Shown here in pieces: positions 1 to 8,316 of a stretch of DNA of 37,500 nt. The DNA is taken from the NCBI GenBank assembly GCA_012719855.1, contig JAAXZN010000012.1, forward strand, positions 1 through 37,500, read 5' to 3'. This DNA is from Serratia liquefaciens. GTDB lineage: Bacteria > Pseudomonadota > Gammaproteobacteria > Enterobacterales > Enterobacteriaceae. The notes beneath the pieces are model-generated. The model made no database searches, was not told the DNA's origin, and worked only from the letters and a program-made list of their open reading frames with translations. The translations under genes and the position numbers were made by a program. Positions within the stretch are counted from its first letter, which is position 1. Each line of letters begins with the position of its first letter.

Positions 1-77
1 ATCCCCGTGGATGCTTTATTATTCAACACATCGGAAGCAAACGCCTTCCAAACTAAACAAACAGACTGGAGTTCATC

Positions 78-338
78 ATGAAAAACATCAAATATTTTGC
101 AGCAGCAGCCGTTATCGCCATGACCTCTTTCGCTACCTTCGCCGCTGAACCGGTGGATCAGCAACAGGCCAGCGGCCTGACCGCTTCAGGCGTCGTTTCC
201 GCCGATCACGCAACTACCCTGAGTGGCCTGGAAGCCAAACTGGCCGCAAAAGCCGATGCTCAAGGTGCCAGCAGCTACCGCATCATTTCTGCCGGCGGTA
301 ACAACATGCTCAGTGGTACCGCAGTTATCTACAAATAA
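78..338 (+). CDS. BhsA/McbA-like (DUF1471) small periplasmic protein
   Basis: An 86-residue protein with a clear Sec signal peptide (basic start, hydrophobic residues about 6-20, likely cleavage after TFA around residue 22). The mature part of about 64 residues has the DUF1471/YdgH-BhsA-McbA layout: a start near SGVVSADHATTLSGLEA, then a helix rich in K and A, then a final strand ending in GTAVIYK. Family members sit in the periplasm or outer membrane and are tied to stress and biofilm responses. Many paralogues exist per genome, so I give no symbol. A GGAG ribosome site precedes the ATG, and a GC-rich hairpin follows the stop. Family confidence is good; the specific role is unknown. Confidence 0.82.
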   Translation: MKNIKYFAAAAVIAMTSFATFAAEPVDQQQASGLTASGVVSADHATTLSGLEAKLAAKADAQGASSYRIISAGGNNMLSGTAVIYK

Positions 339-353
339 GCTATCAGGTATAGG

Positions 354-376
354 GCCCGGCACGCCGGGCTTTACTT
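354..376 (+). terminator. Rho-independent terminator after the BhsA-like gene
   Basis: Inverted repeat GCCCGG/CCGGGC with a four-base loop, followed by a T-rich stretch (TTTACTTTATTT). It lies 16 bases after the stop codon. Confidence 0.65.
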
Positions 377-507
377 TATTTCCCCGCCAAATCGCTCACA
401 ATTCCCCCGACACAATGTTACATAAATATTAAATTTTTATTACACGCTGGACTCTCCCGCCAGAGTGGCTTAGCTTGAAAGCAATCTTCCCGCAGAAAGG
501 CTTCAAA

Positions 508-804
508 ATGAGCGAGATATCTACATTAACCATTAAAATCCCTCTGGAACTCAAAGAAAAAATTCGTGCCATTGCTGCCGATAACCAGCTTTCTCTGAGT
601 GCTGAGGTTTGCCAGCGCCTGGAAACCAGCTTTGAGCTACCGACCAAAGCAGAAAAGCCCGCCAAAAAATCGGCGGAGTTGCATCATGGCGAAATCGATA
701 ATCAGGGGATTGAAGAAGAAGTTGAGCAGCCGCTGAACCAGAAAGAGTTGAAGAAGCTGCGTCAGCTGTTGAAAGGTAACGTGAAGGCCGGCAAGAAAAA
801 ATAA
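508..804 (+). CDS. Arc-like ribbon-helix-helix DNA-binding protein
   Basis: A 98-residue protein. The first 45 residues fit the Arc/MetJ fold: a beta strand (STLTIKIPLEL), helix A (KEKIRAIAADNQ), a turn (LSLS) and helix B (AEVCQRLETSFE). The rest is charged and lysine-rich, ends in KAGKKK, and may be a flexible tail. An upstream in-frame ATG at 475 exists, but 508 has AAAGG seven bases before it and starts exactly at the fold, so I chose 508. Arc-type proteins are dimeric regulators; the target here is unknown. It is convergent with lapB across a shared terminator. No partner toxin gene is visible, so an antitoxin role is unsupported. Confidence 0.75.
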   Translation: MSEISTLTIKIPLELKEKIRAIAADNQLSLSAEVCQRLETSFELPTKAEKPAKKSAELHHGEIDNQGIEEEVEQPLNQKELKKLRQLLKGNVKAGKKK

Positions 805-821
805 GTCGGTACCGTCACCAC

Positions 822-852
822 AAAAAACGGGGCTAATCAGGCCCCGTTTTTT
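822..852. terminator. bidirectional terminator between the RHH gene and lapB
   Basis: Near-perfect inverted repeat AAAAAACGGGGC/GCCCCGTTTTTT with an eight-base loop. The A run on one side and T run on the other let it serve both convergent genes. Confidence 0.85.
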
Positions 853-860
853 ATTGCGCT

Positions 861-2030
861 TTATTGCCCATCCAGCCCGCGAATCGGTTTGACCGATGAC
901 CAGGCCCGGCATGACGGGCAATGCCAATACAGAGAGTGGGCGGTAAAGCCGCATTTATGACAGCGATAACGCGGGTTGGTCCGAATTTGCTCACCGCCCA
1001 TATCGCGCAGCAGTAACAGACTCTCTTTCGCACGGCCGTCCTCTGCATCCGCCAGGTGGTAATCCATCAGGCGGTAAAATACTCGCATCGTCGGGTGGCG
1101 CTGTAGCTGGCGGTTGATATAAACCTGCACCACGTCGCGCCCTTCATGCTGTTCGATAATTTCCGCCAGCATCAGTTCCGCAGTAGCGCCGGTATTTTCT
1201 TCCACGCAACGCTTGAGGAAGTCTGCCCAACCCTGCTGCTGCTCCAGGTGCTGGTAACACTCTTGCAGCATCGGCAGAGTTTCGCTGACCAGTTCTTTAT
1301 CCTGGTTCAGCACGCGTTGGAGCGACTCAACCGCCTTGGCGTACTCCCCCTGGGCCATATAAATACGCCCCACCATGATCGACACCCGGGCACACTGACT
1401 GTCGGCCGAAGCCGCGCGTTTCAGCAACCCCATCGCCTTATCGAGATCGTCGCTGCCCATCGCCTGCAAGGCCAGTTCGCAATAAAAATGTGCGATCTCG
1501 ACGCGCTGTTTGTCTTTGCCTAATTTGACCAGTTTTTCCGCCACGTCGATGGCCTTAAGCCAGTCGCTGGTGGCCTGATGGATCGCCAACAGCTGCTGTA
1601 ACGCAGAAAGGCGGAAATCCTCTTCGCCAACCAGTTGGCCAAACATGTCTTCGGCACGATCGTACATGCCGGCGGCCATGTAGTCGCGGCCCAGCTGTTG
1701 CACGGCCAGCAAACGTTGTTCGAAGGTCAGGGAAGCGCTTTCCATCAGCGCCTGATGGATGCGGATAGCGCGGTCGACTTCGCCACGCGAACGGAACAGG
1801 TTACCCAGCGTCAGGTGGGCTTCAACGGTGTTGCTGTCCTCTTTCAACATATCAAGGAACAGATCGACCGCTTTATCCTGCTGGTTGGAGAGCAGGAAGT
1901 TAACCCCGGCCACGTACTCGCGCGACAGACGGTTGGCTTCCTGTTGTTTATCCTGTTGAGCACTTCTGCGCCCCATGTACCATCCGTACGCGGCAGCCAC
2001 GGGCAGCAACAGAAACAGCAGCTCTAACAT
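861..2030 (-). CDS. lapB: lipopolysaccharide assembly protein B (LapB/YciM)
   Basis: 389 residues, the same length as E. coli LapB. An N-terminal membrane anchor (about residues 2-20, rich in L, A and V) is followed by a long run of TPR helices facing the cytoplasm and a C-terminal rubredoxin-like zinc site. The metal cysteines fall at 357, 360, 371 and 374 (CHKC and CPSC), the positions used in E. coli. LapB guides FtsH to degrade LpxC and so sets the rate of LPS synthesis. It starts six bases after the lapA stop, so the two are almost certainly co-transcribed. In E. coli pyrF and yciH follow; here a convergent regulator gene follows instead. Confidence 0.97.
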   Translation of the reverse strand: MLELLFLLLPVAAAYGWYMGRRSAQQDKQQEANRLSREYVAGVNFLLSNQQDKAVDLFLDMLKEDSNTVEAHLTLGNLFRSRGEVDRAIRIHQALMESASLTFEQRLLAVQQLGRDYMAAGMYDRAEDMFGQLVGEEDFRLSALQQLLAIHQATSDWLKAIDVAEKLVKLGKDKQRVEIAHFYCELALQAMGSDDLDKAMGLLKRAASADSQCARVSIMVGRIYMAQGEYAKAVESLQRVLNQDKELVSETLPMLQECYQHLEQQQGWADFLKRCVEENTGATAELMLAEIIEQHEGRDVVQVYINRQLQRHPTMRVFYRLMDYHLADAEDGRAKESLLLLRDMGGEQIRTNPRYRCHKCGFTAHSLYWHCPSCRAWSSVKPIRGLDGQ

Positions 2031-2036
2031 AGAAGA

Positions 2037-2339
2037 TTATTCCTTGCTGACAACGGACTGAGCTGCCGGCTCAGCAGGTTGTTCAAGCTGCAGTTCCAGC
2101 CTTTTGATTTTGCGTTCGGCACGCCCCAGCGCAATGCGGGTACGCAGATAAAACAGGCCGCAAATGACCCAACCGAGAACAAAACCGGCGCCAAACAACG
2201 CCGCCAACAGGGTCGATACGCGATAGTCGCCCTGCGCAACCAGATAATTAAAACTCACCACCTGATCGTTATGCGCGCCCAACGTGACAGAAATCACGAA
2301 GATCACCAGAACCAACAAAAAAATCAGCAAATATTTCAC
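2037..2339 (-). CDS. lapA: lipopolysaccharide assembly protein A (LapA/YciS)
   Basis: 100 residues. Two membrane segments (about 2-20 and 44-66) flank a short periplasmic stretch with the family hallmark NDQVVSFNYL. A charged coiled-coil-like tail (about 70-92) ends in an alanine- and serine-rich stretch. It is the first gene of the lapA-lapB pair and works with LapB on LpxC turnover and LPS assembly. In E. coli this operon is heat-shock controlled, but I could not pick out a convincing RpoH promoter in the 288 bases upstream. Confidence 0.95.
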   Translation of the reverse strand: MKYLLIFLLVLVIFVISVTLGAHNDQVVSFNYLVAQGDYRVSTLLAALFGAGFVLGWVICGLFYLRTRIALGRAERKIKRLELQLEQPAEPAAQSVVSKE

Positions 2340-2411
2340 ATTCTTTCCCGCGATGCCGAGTTAATCGGATGAACTATGCCAATACGTGGCGTCCCTAACT
2401 AATAAGTTAGC

Positions 2412-2432
2412 ATTTCCCGTCGTAGCAGGGAA
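2412..2432. other. inverted repeat upstream of lapA
   Basis: TTTCCC and GGGAAA separated by nine bases in the gap between lapA and pgpB, about 75 bases before the lapA start. It may be a leader hairpin or protein-binding site. The rest of the gap holds a possible 20-codon reading frame at 2552 and a weak hairpin at 2590-2611 after pgpB. Confidence 0.3.
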
Positions 2433-2628
2433 ACCCTGAGGCACGATAAAACCATATATATGCTGGCATATTCGACAGTAAACGGCACTCCCGGACAAAT
2501 TTATGAGAGAGCGTCTCAAAATAATAGATTAATCAAGATATGGGGGCATTAATGCGAATTGCAATGAAGGTCTTATGTAAGCGATTAATACGGCGCCATC
2601 CAGACGCCGTTTAAAGTGACGCGGTCAC

Positions 2629-3399
2629 CTAATGCTTATGCGTCAGGGTTCTTTCCGCAATTTCCTGTTGCTCCTGCGGAGGCGGTGTCAAAGGCCCAAA
2701 CCAACGTTGCACCAGCCAACAGGCCAGGGTCACCAGCAGCCAGCTGATCAAGGTCGCCACCACCAGATCACGCGGCCAATGCATCCCCAGTAGCAAACGA
2801 CTCCCCATCACGCCCGCCGCCCAAACCATTAAGACCGCCACGGTCTTGTAGTGCCGCCGTGGCCACAGCAACCCTACCGCCAACAGCGCCCAACTGGCGG
2901 CAAACATGGTATGGCCTGAAGGAAACGCAAAGCCGGTCTCGAACTGCCAATGTTCGCGCAACCATACGGGGACCAGCGCCTGGTCCTGCAATTGCTCTTT
3001 GACCAACGCCCCCCGCTCTTTGCGCTTGAGCGAGTAGAAGTATTTTTCATCAATCTGATGGGTTGACTCCAGCCACAGCACGAAAGGCCGTGGCTCTTGT
3101 ACCCGGTCCTTGATAAAGGACTTCACCCCCTGGCCAATCAATATCGACGCGCTGAGCAGCACCAGCAGGCCAATGGCCGGCTTGATGCGAAAACGCAGAC
3201 ACCACAGGAACCAGGCGCAAAGAATGATATTGGTGATAATGCCCCAAGGGGAAGTGACCGTTTCGGTCAGCCAGTACAGGCCTTTCAGAAGTCGTCCGTC
3301 GCCCCCCGGTTGCCATTGCCAGCCGGAAAGCCACACCACCAAAGGCATCAGTAACAGAACTATTGCCCCTGCGGCCGTACGTTTTGCTATCTCAAACAT
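2629..3399 (-). CDS. pgpB: phosphatidylglycerophosphatase B / undecaprenyl pyrophosphate phosphatase
   Basis: 256 residues when started at the ATG at 3399, which has AAAGGA upstream at good spacing. This start also makes the active-site numbering match E. coli PgpB: K97 and R104 (KDRVQEPRP), PSGH with H163, and R201 and H207 (SRLLLGMHWPRD). These are the three motifs of the PAP2 phosphatase family. Six membrane helices are expected, with the active site at the periplasmic face. It dephosphorylates phosphatidylglycerophosphate and undecaprenyl pyrophosphate. An ATG at 3405 is only two bases from the ribosome site, and the longer frame to 3513 runs into non-coding-like sequence. It is divergent from ribA. 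Confidence 0.96.
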   Translation of the reverse strand: MFEIAKRTAAGAIVLLLMPLVVWLSGWQWQPGGDGRLLKGLYWLTETVTSPWGIITNIILCAWFLWCLRFRIKPAIGLLVLLSASILIGQGVKSFIKDRVQEPRPFVLWLESTHQIDEKYFYSLKRKERGALVKEQLQDQALVPVWLREHWQFETGFAFPSGHTMFAASWALLAVGLLWPRRHYKTVAVLMVWAAGVMGSRLLLGMHWPRDLVVATLISWLLVTLACWLVQRWFGPLTPPPQEQQEIAERTLTHKH

Positions 3400-3677
3400 T
3401 CCCATCGTCCTTTGCTTAAGCCAATTTGCAGTGTAACAATCTTGTAATATCGATAACACTCTAAAAATTAAACAGATAAAAAACCTATCGCAATAATAGT
3501 TGGCTGAAAACACCGGATGCTGGTTTGCTGAGCACCGCAGGGCAAGAAGTTATGGCAAAATAGCCGATAATTAACGAAATGCCGATCGTGGTTACGCATT
3601 TTAATACTGGTCAGTTCACCGTACCGGAAGTAGGATGCGCAACCATGATTGAATCGGATGTATTTGTGGAGAGCAAC

Positions 3678-4271
3678 ATGCAGCTTAAACGGGTGGCAGA
3701 GGCCAAATTGCCAACACCTTGGGGCGATTTCCTGATGGTAGGATTCGAAGAACTGGCTACCGGACACGACCATTTGGCGCTGGTGTTCGGTGATATCTCT
3801 GGCGCAACGCCGGTACTCTCACGCGTACATTCTGAGTGTCTGACCGGTGATGCATTATTCAGCCTGCGCTGCGACTGCGGTTTTCAATTGGAAGCGGCGC
3901 TGGAGCATATCGCAGAAGAAGGCCGCGGTATCCTGCTCTACCACCGCCAGGAAGGTCGCAATATCGGTTTGCTGAATAAAATCCGTGCTTATGCCCTGCA
4001 GGACAAGGGCGCGGATACCGTAGAGGCCAATCATCAGTTGGGGTTTGCTGCCGATGAGCGCGACTTCACCCTGTGCGCCGACATGTTCAAGCTGTTGGGC
4101 GTGGATGCGGTGCGCTTGCTGACCAACAACCCGAAAAAGGTTGAGATCCTGACGGAAGCCGGCATCAACATCACCGAACGCGTGCCGTTGATTGTCGGTC
4201 GTAATCCGAAGAACGAACGTTACCTGGCCACCAAGGCGGCTAAAATGGGCCATTTGCTGGACCAGAAGTAA
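3678..4271 (+). CDS. ribA: GTP cyclohydrolase II
   Basis: 197 residues, nearly identical in layout to E. coli RibA. The zinc cysteines are at 54, 65 and 67 (HSEC, RCDC), and the RQEGRNIGL and [13 protein letters not shown] segments of the active site are intact. It converts GTP to 2,5-diamino-6-ribosylamino-pyrimidinone phosphate, formate and pyrophosphate, the first step of riboflavin synthesis. The start at 3678 (MQLKRVAEA) matches the family and follows GGAGAGC. The open frame runs back to 3579, but those 33 codons are not part of the known protein. No flavin riboswitch is visible upstream. The gene is convergent with acnA. Confidence 0.97.
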   Translation: MQLKRVAEAKLPTPWGDFLMVGFEELATGHDHLALVFGDISGATPVLSRVHSECLTGDALFSLRCDCGFQLEAALEHIAEEGRGILLYHRQEGRNIGLLNKIRAYALQDKGADTVEANHQLGFAADERDFTLCADMFKLLGVDAVRLLTNNPKKVEILTEAGINITERVPLIVGRNPKNERYLATKAAKMGHLLDQK

Positions 4272-4290
4272 TTTTCTCGTGGGAAAAATC

Positions 4291-4318
4291 AGGGCGCCCG
4301 TTAAGGCGCCCTTTTTAT
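4291..4318. terminator. bidirectional terminator between ribA and acnA
   Basis: AGGGCGCC and GGCGCCCT around a six-base loop, followed by TTTTT. It lies 19 bases past ribA and directly next to the acnA stop. Confidence 0.85.
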
Positions 4319-6990
4319 TACAGCATTTTCCTGATCACGTAGTGCAGGATGCCGTCGTTTTCATAGTAGGTCAGTTCGTTGCCAGTATCGATACGACAAC
4401 GGGTATTCACCACTTCCTTGCGCCCGTCGGCATAGGTGATATTCACCGGCACCGTCTGACCCGGCTGCAACGTTTGCAGCCCGCTGACGCTGATCTGCTC
4501 GTCACCGCTCAGCCCCAGCGTCTTGCGCGTCACGCCTGCCGGGAATTCCAGCGGCAGAATGCCCATCCCAATCAGATTGGAACGGTGAATTCGCTCAAAG
4601 GACTCGGCGATCACCACCCGAACACCCAGCAGCCGCGGCCCCTTCGCCGCCCAGTCACGGCTGGAGCCTGAACCGTATTCCTTACCGGCAATCACCGCCA
4701 AGGGTACGCGTTCCTGCTGATACTGCATGGCAGCGTCATAGATCGACAGCTGATTCTGCGACGGGATATGGCGGGTATAGCCCCCCTCGACACCGGGTAC
4801 CATTTCATTGCGGATACGGATATTGGCAAAGGTGCCACGCATCATCACTTCATGGTTACCGCGACGGGAGCCGTAGGAGTTGAAGTCCAGTGCTGCAACG
4901 CCATGATCGCTCAAATAGCGCCCCGCCGGGCTGTCACGCTTGATATTCCCCGCCGGGGAGATATGGTCGGTGGTCACCGAGTCGGCCAGGATCGCCAGAA
5001 TGCGTGCATCCTTGATATCCTGTACCGGATCCGGCTTCACCTTCATGGTGCTGAAGAATGGCGGATGACGGATATAGGTAGAATCTCCCTGCCATTGATA
5101 GGTGGCCGAGCCGGCAACCTGAATCGATTGCCAGTTGGCGTCACCGTCGAAGACCGCGCCATATTCCTTGTGGAACATCTCGGTGCGAACTTCCTCGACC
5201 GCTTGTGCAATATCTTTGCTGCTCGGCCAGATATCCTTCAGATAGACAGGCTGCCCGTCACGGCCTTCGCCTAGCGGGTCTTTGGTCAGGTCAATCTTCA
5301 TGCTGCCGGCCAGCGCGTAAGCCACCACCAACGGCGGCGAAGCCAGCCAGTTGGTTTTTACCAGCGGATGGATACGGCCTTCGAAGTTGCGGTTGCCGGA
5401 GAGCACCGCGCCCACGGTCAGATCGCCCTCTTTAATCGCCTGTTCGATCGGCTCAGGCAATGGCCCGGAGTTACCGATACAGGTGGTACAACCGTAGCCG
5501 ACCAGGTTAAAACCGAGTTCCTCAAGATAGGAGGTCAGTTTGGCGCTGTCGAAATAGTCAGTCACCACTTTGGAGCCCGGTGCCAACGAGGTTTTCACCC
5601 AAGGCTTGGTTCGCAAACCTTTGTTTACCGCATTCTTCGCCAGCAGGCCGGCCGCCATCATCACGCTGGGGTTCGAGGTATTGGTGCAAGAGGTTATGGC
5701 CGCGATGACCACCGCGCCATTATGCAGCTCATGCTGCTGTTGGTTCAGGGTAAAAGTTTTGAATTCAGCTTTGCGCTGCTGATTGCCGATCTCGAGCTCA
5801 GTCGCGGCGTTGAACGCCTTAGGCACATCCGGCAGCGCCACGCGATCCTGAGGGCGCTTCGGCCCCGCCAGGCTGGCGACCACCGTCGACATATCCAACG
5901 CCAGCGTGCTGGTAAAGACCGGTTCATCGCCCGGGTTACGCCACATGCCCTGCGCCTTGGCATAGGCCTCAACCAATGCGATTTGCTCATCGCTGCGGCC
6001 ACTGAGCTTCATGTAACCCAACGTCACTTCATCTACCGGGAAGAAACCGCAAGTCGCGCCAAATTCCGGCGACATATTGGCAATGGTTGCCCGGTCGGCC
6101 AACGGCAAATCAGCCAGGCCATCACCGTAAAACTCGACGAATTTGCCCACCACGCCGTGTTTACGCAGCATCTGGGTCACGGTCAACACCAGATCGGTGG
6201 CGGTGATGCCTTCGCTCAGCTTGCCGGTCAGTTTAAAGCCCACCACGTCAGGGATCAGCATAGACACCGGCTGACCCAGCATCGCCGCTTCGGCTTCGAT
6301 ACCGCCTACGCCCCAGCCAAGAATGCCCAGGCCGTTGATCATGGTGGTGTGGGAATCGGTACCGACCAGGGTATCCGGGTAAGCGATACGCTGCCCGCTC
6401 TCGTCCGTATGCCAGACGGTTTGGCCGAGATATTCCAGGTTGACCTGGTGACAGATACCGGTGCCCGGCGGCACCACGCGGAAGCGGTTAAAGGCTTTTT
6501 GCCCCCAGCGCAAGAAGGTGTAACGCTCGTGGTTGCGCTCCATTTCGATGCGCACGTTTTCTTCAAAGGCTTCGTCATCGCCAAATTCATCAACGGTGAC
6601 CGAGTGGTCAATCACCAAATCGACCGGTGACAGCGGGTTGACCTGATCAACATTCCCGCCCAACCGCTGCACCGCTTCACGCATTGCGGCCAAATCCACC
6701 ACCGCAGGCACACCGGTAAAATCCTGCATCAGTACGCGGGCCGGACGGTAGGCAATCTCGCGATCGGCATGCCCGGTCTGCAACCAGCCAACAATGGCTT
6801 TCAGATCGTCAACCTGCACGGTGTCGCCATCCACATGGCGCAACAGGTTTTCCAACAGCACTTTCATTGATTTGGGCAGTCGGTCGATATTGCCCAACTG
6901 TTTTGCCGCCAATGGCAGGCTGTAATAGCCGTACTCAGTATTGAGCGCCACCAGCTTATCCATACTCGTTTCACGAAGATCGGACGACAT
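4318..6990 (-). CDS. acnA: aconitate hydratase A
   Basis: 890 residues. The three cysteines that hold the 4Fe-4S cluster are at 435 (SCTNTSN), 501 and 504 (GYGCTTCIG), as in E. coli AcnA. The dehydratase domains cover roughly residues 60-570 and the swivelling C-terminal domain about 690-820, with the GSGSSRDWAAKG substrate loop intact. It interconverts citrate and isocitrate in the TCA cycle; in E. coli it is the stress-resistant isozyme, with apo-protein that binds mRNA. The start has GGAG upstream. In E. coli it answers to SoxRS, Fur, FNR and ArcA. Confidence 0.98.
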   Translation of the reverse strand: MSSDLRETSMDKLVALNTEYGYYSLPLAAKQLGNIDRLPKSMKVLLENLLRHVDGDTVQVDDLKAIVGWLQTGHADREIAYRPARVLMQDFTGVPAVVDLAAMREAVQRLGGNVDQVNPLSPVDLVIDHSVTVDEFGDDEAFEENVRIEMERNHERYTFLRWGQKAFNRFRVVPPGTGICHQVNLEYLGQTVWHTDESGQRIAYPDTLVGTDSHTTMINGLGILGWGVGGIEAEAAMLGQPVSMLIPDVVGFKLTGKLSEGITATDLVLTVTQMLRKHGVVGKFVEFYGDGLADLPLADRATIANMSPEFGATCGFFPVDEVTLGYMKLSGRSDEQIALVEAYAKAQGMWRNPGDEPVFTSTLALDMSTVVASLAGPKRPQDRVALPDVPKAFNAATELEIGNQQRKAEFKTFTLNQQQHELHNGAVVIAAITSCTNTSNPSVMMAAGLLAKNAVNKGLRTKPWVKTSLAPGSKVVTDYFDSAKLTSYLEELGFNLVGYGCTTCIGNSGPLPEPIEQAIKEGDLTVGAVLSGNRNFEGRIHPLVKTNWLASPPLVVAYALAGSMKIDLTKDPLGEGRDGQPVYLKDIWPSSKDIAQAVEEVRTEMFHKEYGAVFDGDANWQSIQVAGSATYQWQGDSTYIRHPPFFSTMKVKPDPVQDIKDARILAILADSVTTDHISPAGNIKRDSPAGRYLSDHGVAALDFNSYGSRRGNHEVMMRGTFANIRIRNEMVPGVEGGYTRHIPSQNQLSIYDAAMQYQQERVPLAVIAGKEYGSGSSRDWAAKGPRLLGVRVVIAESFERIHRSNLIGMGILPLEFPAGVTRKTLGLSGDEQISVSGLQTLQPGQTVPVNITYADGRKEVVNTRCRIDTGNELTYYENDGILHYVIRKML

Positions 6991-7295
6991 AGCTCCTCCA
7001 TTTCTTATTATGTCTAAAACAGGGTAATCACTGAGGTCTTATTTAAAGATAACACAAAGATGACGTAACGTTTTGATAACAACACGTTTTGATCATAACG
7101 ATAGGCAAGAACAATCAACGGAGGTAAGTGCTTGTTCGGGCAGTGGATTAGCAAGTAAACAACGCTGAACTGGTCGGATATGTGGTGAAGGCCAGGCCAA
7201 AGGAAGGAATTACCTTCCCGTGCTGGCAAACACGGCGAGTCGGGAAAAGGTCAAATAATGAAGGTCTCTACAAGGGGATTCATTTGGCCAGGGGC
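6991..7295 (-). promoter_or_regulatory. acnA upstream region with a tandem 9-base repeat
   Basis: A 305-base stretch without a credible gene, carrying the acnA control region. ACGTTTTGATAAC (7068-7080) and ACGTTTTGATCAT (7084-7096) repeat the block ACGTTTTGAT exactly 16 bases apart. Such spacing suits a dimeric or tandem activator or repressor. The factor is not identified; the half-site TTGAT resembles half of an FNR box, but no full box is present. Confidence 0.35.
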
Positions 7296-7397
7296 TTAGA
7301 CCAGCCAGCAAACCAATGAACCCACCAACAGCCAGAACAAACCACTAATCATGAAAACGGCTTGCCAAGCTTTACGTCTAATGTCCTTATCGTTCAC
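7296..7397 (-). CDS. ymiA: YmiA-family small membrane protein (33 residues)
   Basis: A 33-codon frame starting at GTG with AGGG eight bases upstream and ending in TAA. The peptide begins NDKDIRRKAWQAVF and continues as one hydrophobic helix (about residues 13-33) ending in CWLV. This matches the layout of E. coli YmiA, which has KRKAWLAVF followed by one membrane span. In E. coli ymiA lies between cysB and acnA in the same orientation; here it also lies between cysB and acnA, on their strand. Sequence and position agree, so I consider it real despite its size. It is shorter than E. coli YmiA at the N-terminus. Its function is unknown. Confidence 0.7.
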   Translation of the reverse strand: MNDKDIRRKAWQAVFMISGLFWLLVGSLVCWLV

Positions 7398-7672
7398 ACC
7401 AACATCCCTGTATCCAAACAAACAGAATGGTAATTATGGAACACATTGAACGACAGCCACATCAGGGAAATCTCATGTCCGGCATTTTCAACTCAATATG
7501 ACGCTCGTACCAGCACTTAAAAACGCTTAATATTCAGCAGGTTTAAGGCTCGCCGGGGCATGGCACAAAATGCAAACTGTTTGCCGGCAGAGATGCAATC
7601 GCGATACTCCCGTGTCCAGGTCTACACTTTTCGACGGTAATGGGGGCAAAATCTAAGCTTAAGGAGAGCGCC

Positions 7673-8287
7673 GTGGCATTTTTGGGGTTCGTCAGTGAAC
7701 GAGAGTGTCGAAGCTGGCAAGATGCTTCGCTTTATCTTCTCGCGTTCAGTTTTTACGAAAGGCATCAGTCAGCCGCTATCGATGCTGCACCCGAAGCCAT
7801 TATTCAGGCGGTGCTTTCCCTGGATATGGCGGAAGACCCGATCATTCGCAGGCTGCTGATGCTTCGCCAGTTGCCGGGCCATCTGCGCCAATGGTTGTCA
7901 GGCACCGAACCCGCCACGTCCCCCGCTGCCTTTGGCTTCGATACCTTTACCCTGCTCCATCAGGACAGCCATGAAGTTTCACTGGGGCTGGCCGGGCGTT
8001 TTTGGCGGCCTATGTTGGGCGTCAATAAATTGGCAACTGCAGAGGATTTTCACCAATTTAACGACCAGAAAGCCGCCAAGCTGGTGCTGCGTTTCAAAGT
8101 TATTCCGGAGGCTTCGGGGCTCGCTATGCTGCGCACCGAAACCTTTATCTGGTGCCCGACACCGCAGGTAAAAGCGCGGCTTGCCGGCTATTGGGCCATG
8201 ATCCGCCCCGCCAGCGGATGGATCCGACGGTGCACCCTGCTTTCAGTACAGCGTAAACTGGCAAAAGGCGGTAAACAGAGGAACTAA
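7673..8287 (+). CDS. uncharacterised protein, possibly DUF2867/SRPBCC-like
   Basis: 204 residues from the GTG at 7673, chosen because AAGGAG sits six bases before it. An ATG at 7640 would add 11 residues but has no clear ribosome site. The C-terminal half has a pattern seen in proteins with a lipid- or polyketide-binding SRPBCC-like fold: GLAGRFWRP, then a strand LVLRFKVIPE, then LRTETFIWCP, then YWAMIRPASGWIRR. There is no signal peptide or membrane segment. It stands alone, divergent from ymiA and convergent with cysB. I do not recognise a specific function. Confidence 0.6.
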   Translation: MAFLGFVSERECRSWQDASLYLLAFSFYERHQSAAIDAAPEAIIQAVLSLDMAEDPIIRRLLMLRQLPGHLRQWLSGTEPATSPAAFGFDTFTLLHQDSHEVSLGLAGRFWRPMLGVNKLATAEDFHQFNDQKAAKLVLRFKVIPEASGLAMLRTETFIWCPTPQVKARLAGYWAMIRPASGWIRRCTLLSVQRKLAKGGKQRN

Positions 8288-8316
8288 AGCGTGAATGGTG
8301 GAAGTCAGTAGAGGGG

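Noticed and set aside
1-77. Possible regulatory signals before the BhsA-like gene
   Set aside because: Only 77 bases are visible and no promoter hexamers or palindromes stand out.
3579-3677. N-terminal extension of ribA to 3579
   Set aside because: The family protein begins [16 protein letters not shown] precedes that ATG and the extra residues match nothing.
3514-3677. Flavin riboswitch upstream of ribA
   Set aside because: The gap is too short for the conserved RFN fold and shows none of its conserved blocks; in E. coli this element precedes ribB, not ribA.
5368-6630. 420-codon frame antisense to acnA
   Set aside because: High-GC third-position shadow of a clearly real enzyme; no motif and histidine- and arginine-rich composition typical of such shadows.
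7014-7229. 71-codon minus-strand frame upstream of acnA
   Set aside because: No ribosome site or family features, and it covers the acnA control region with the tandem repeat.
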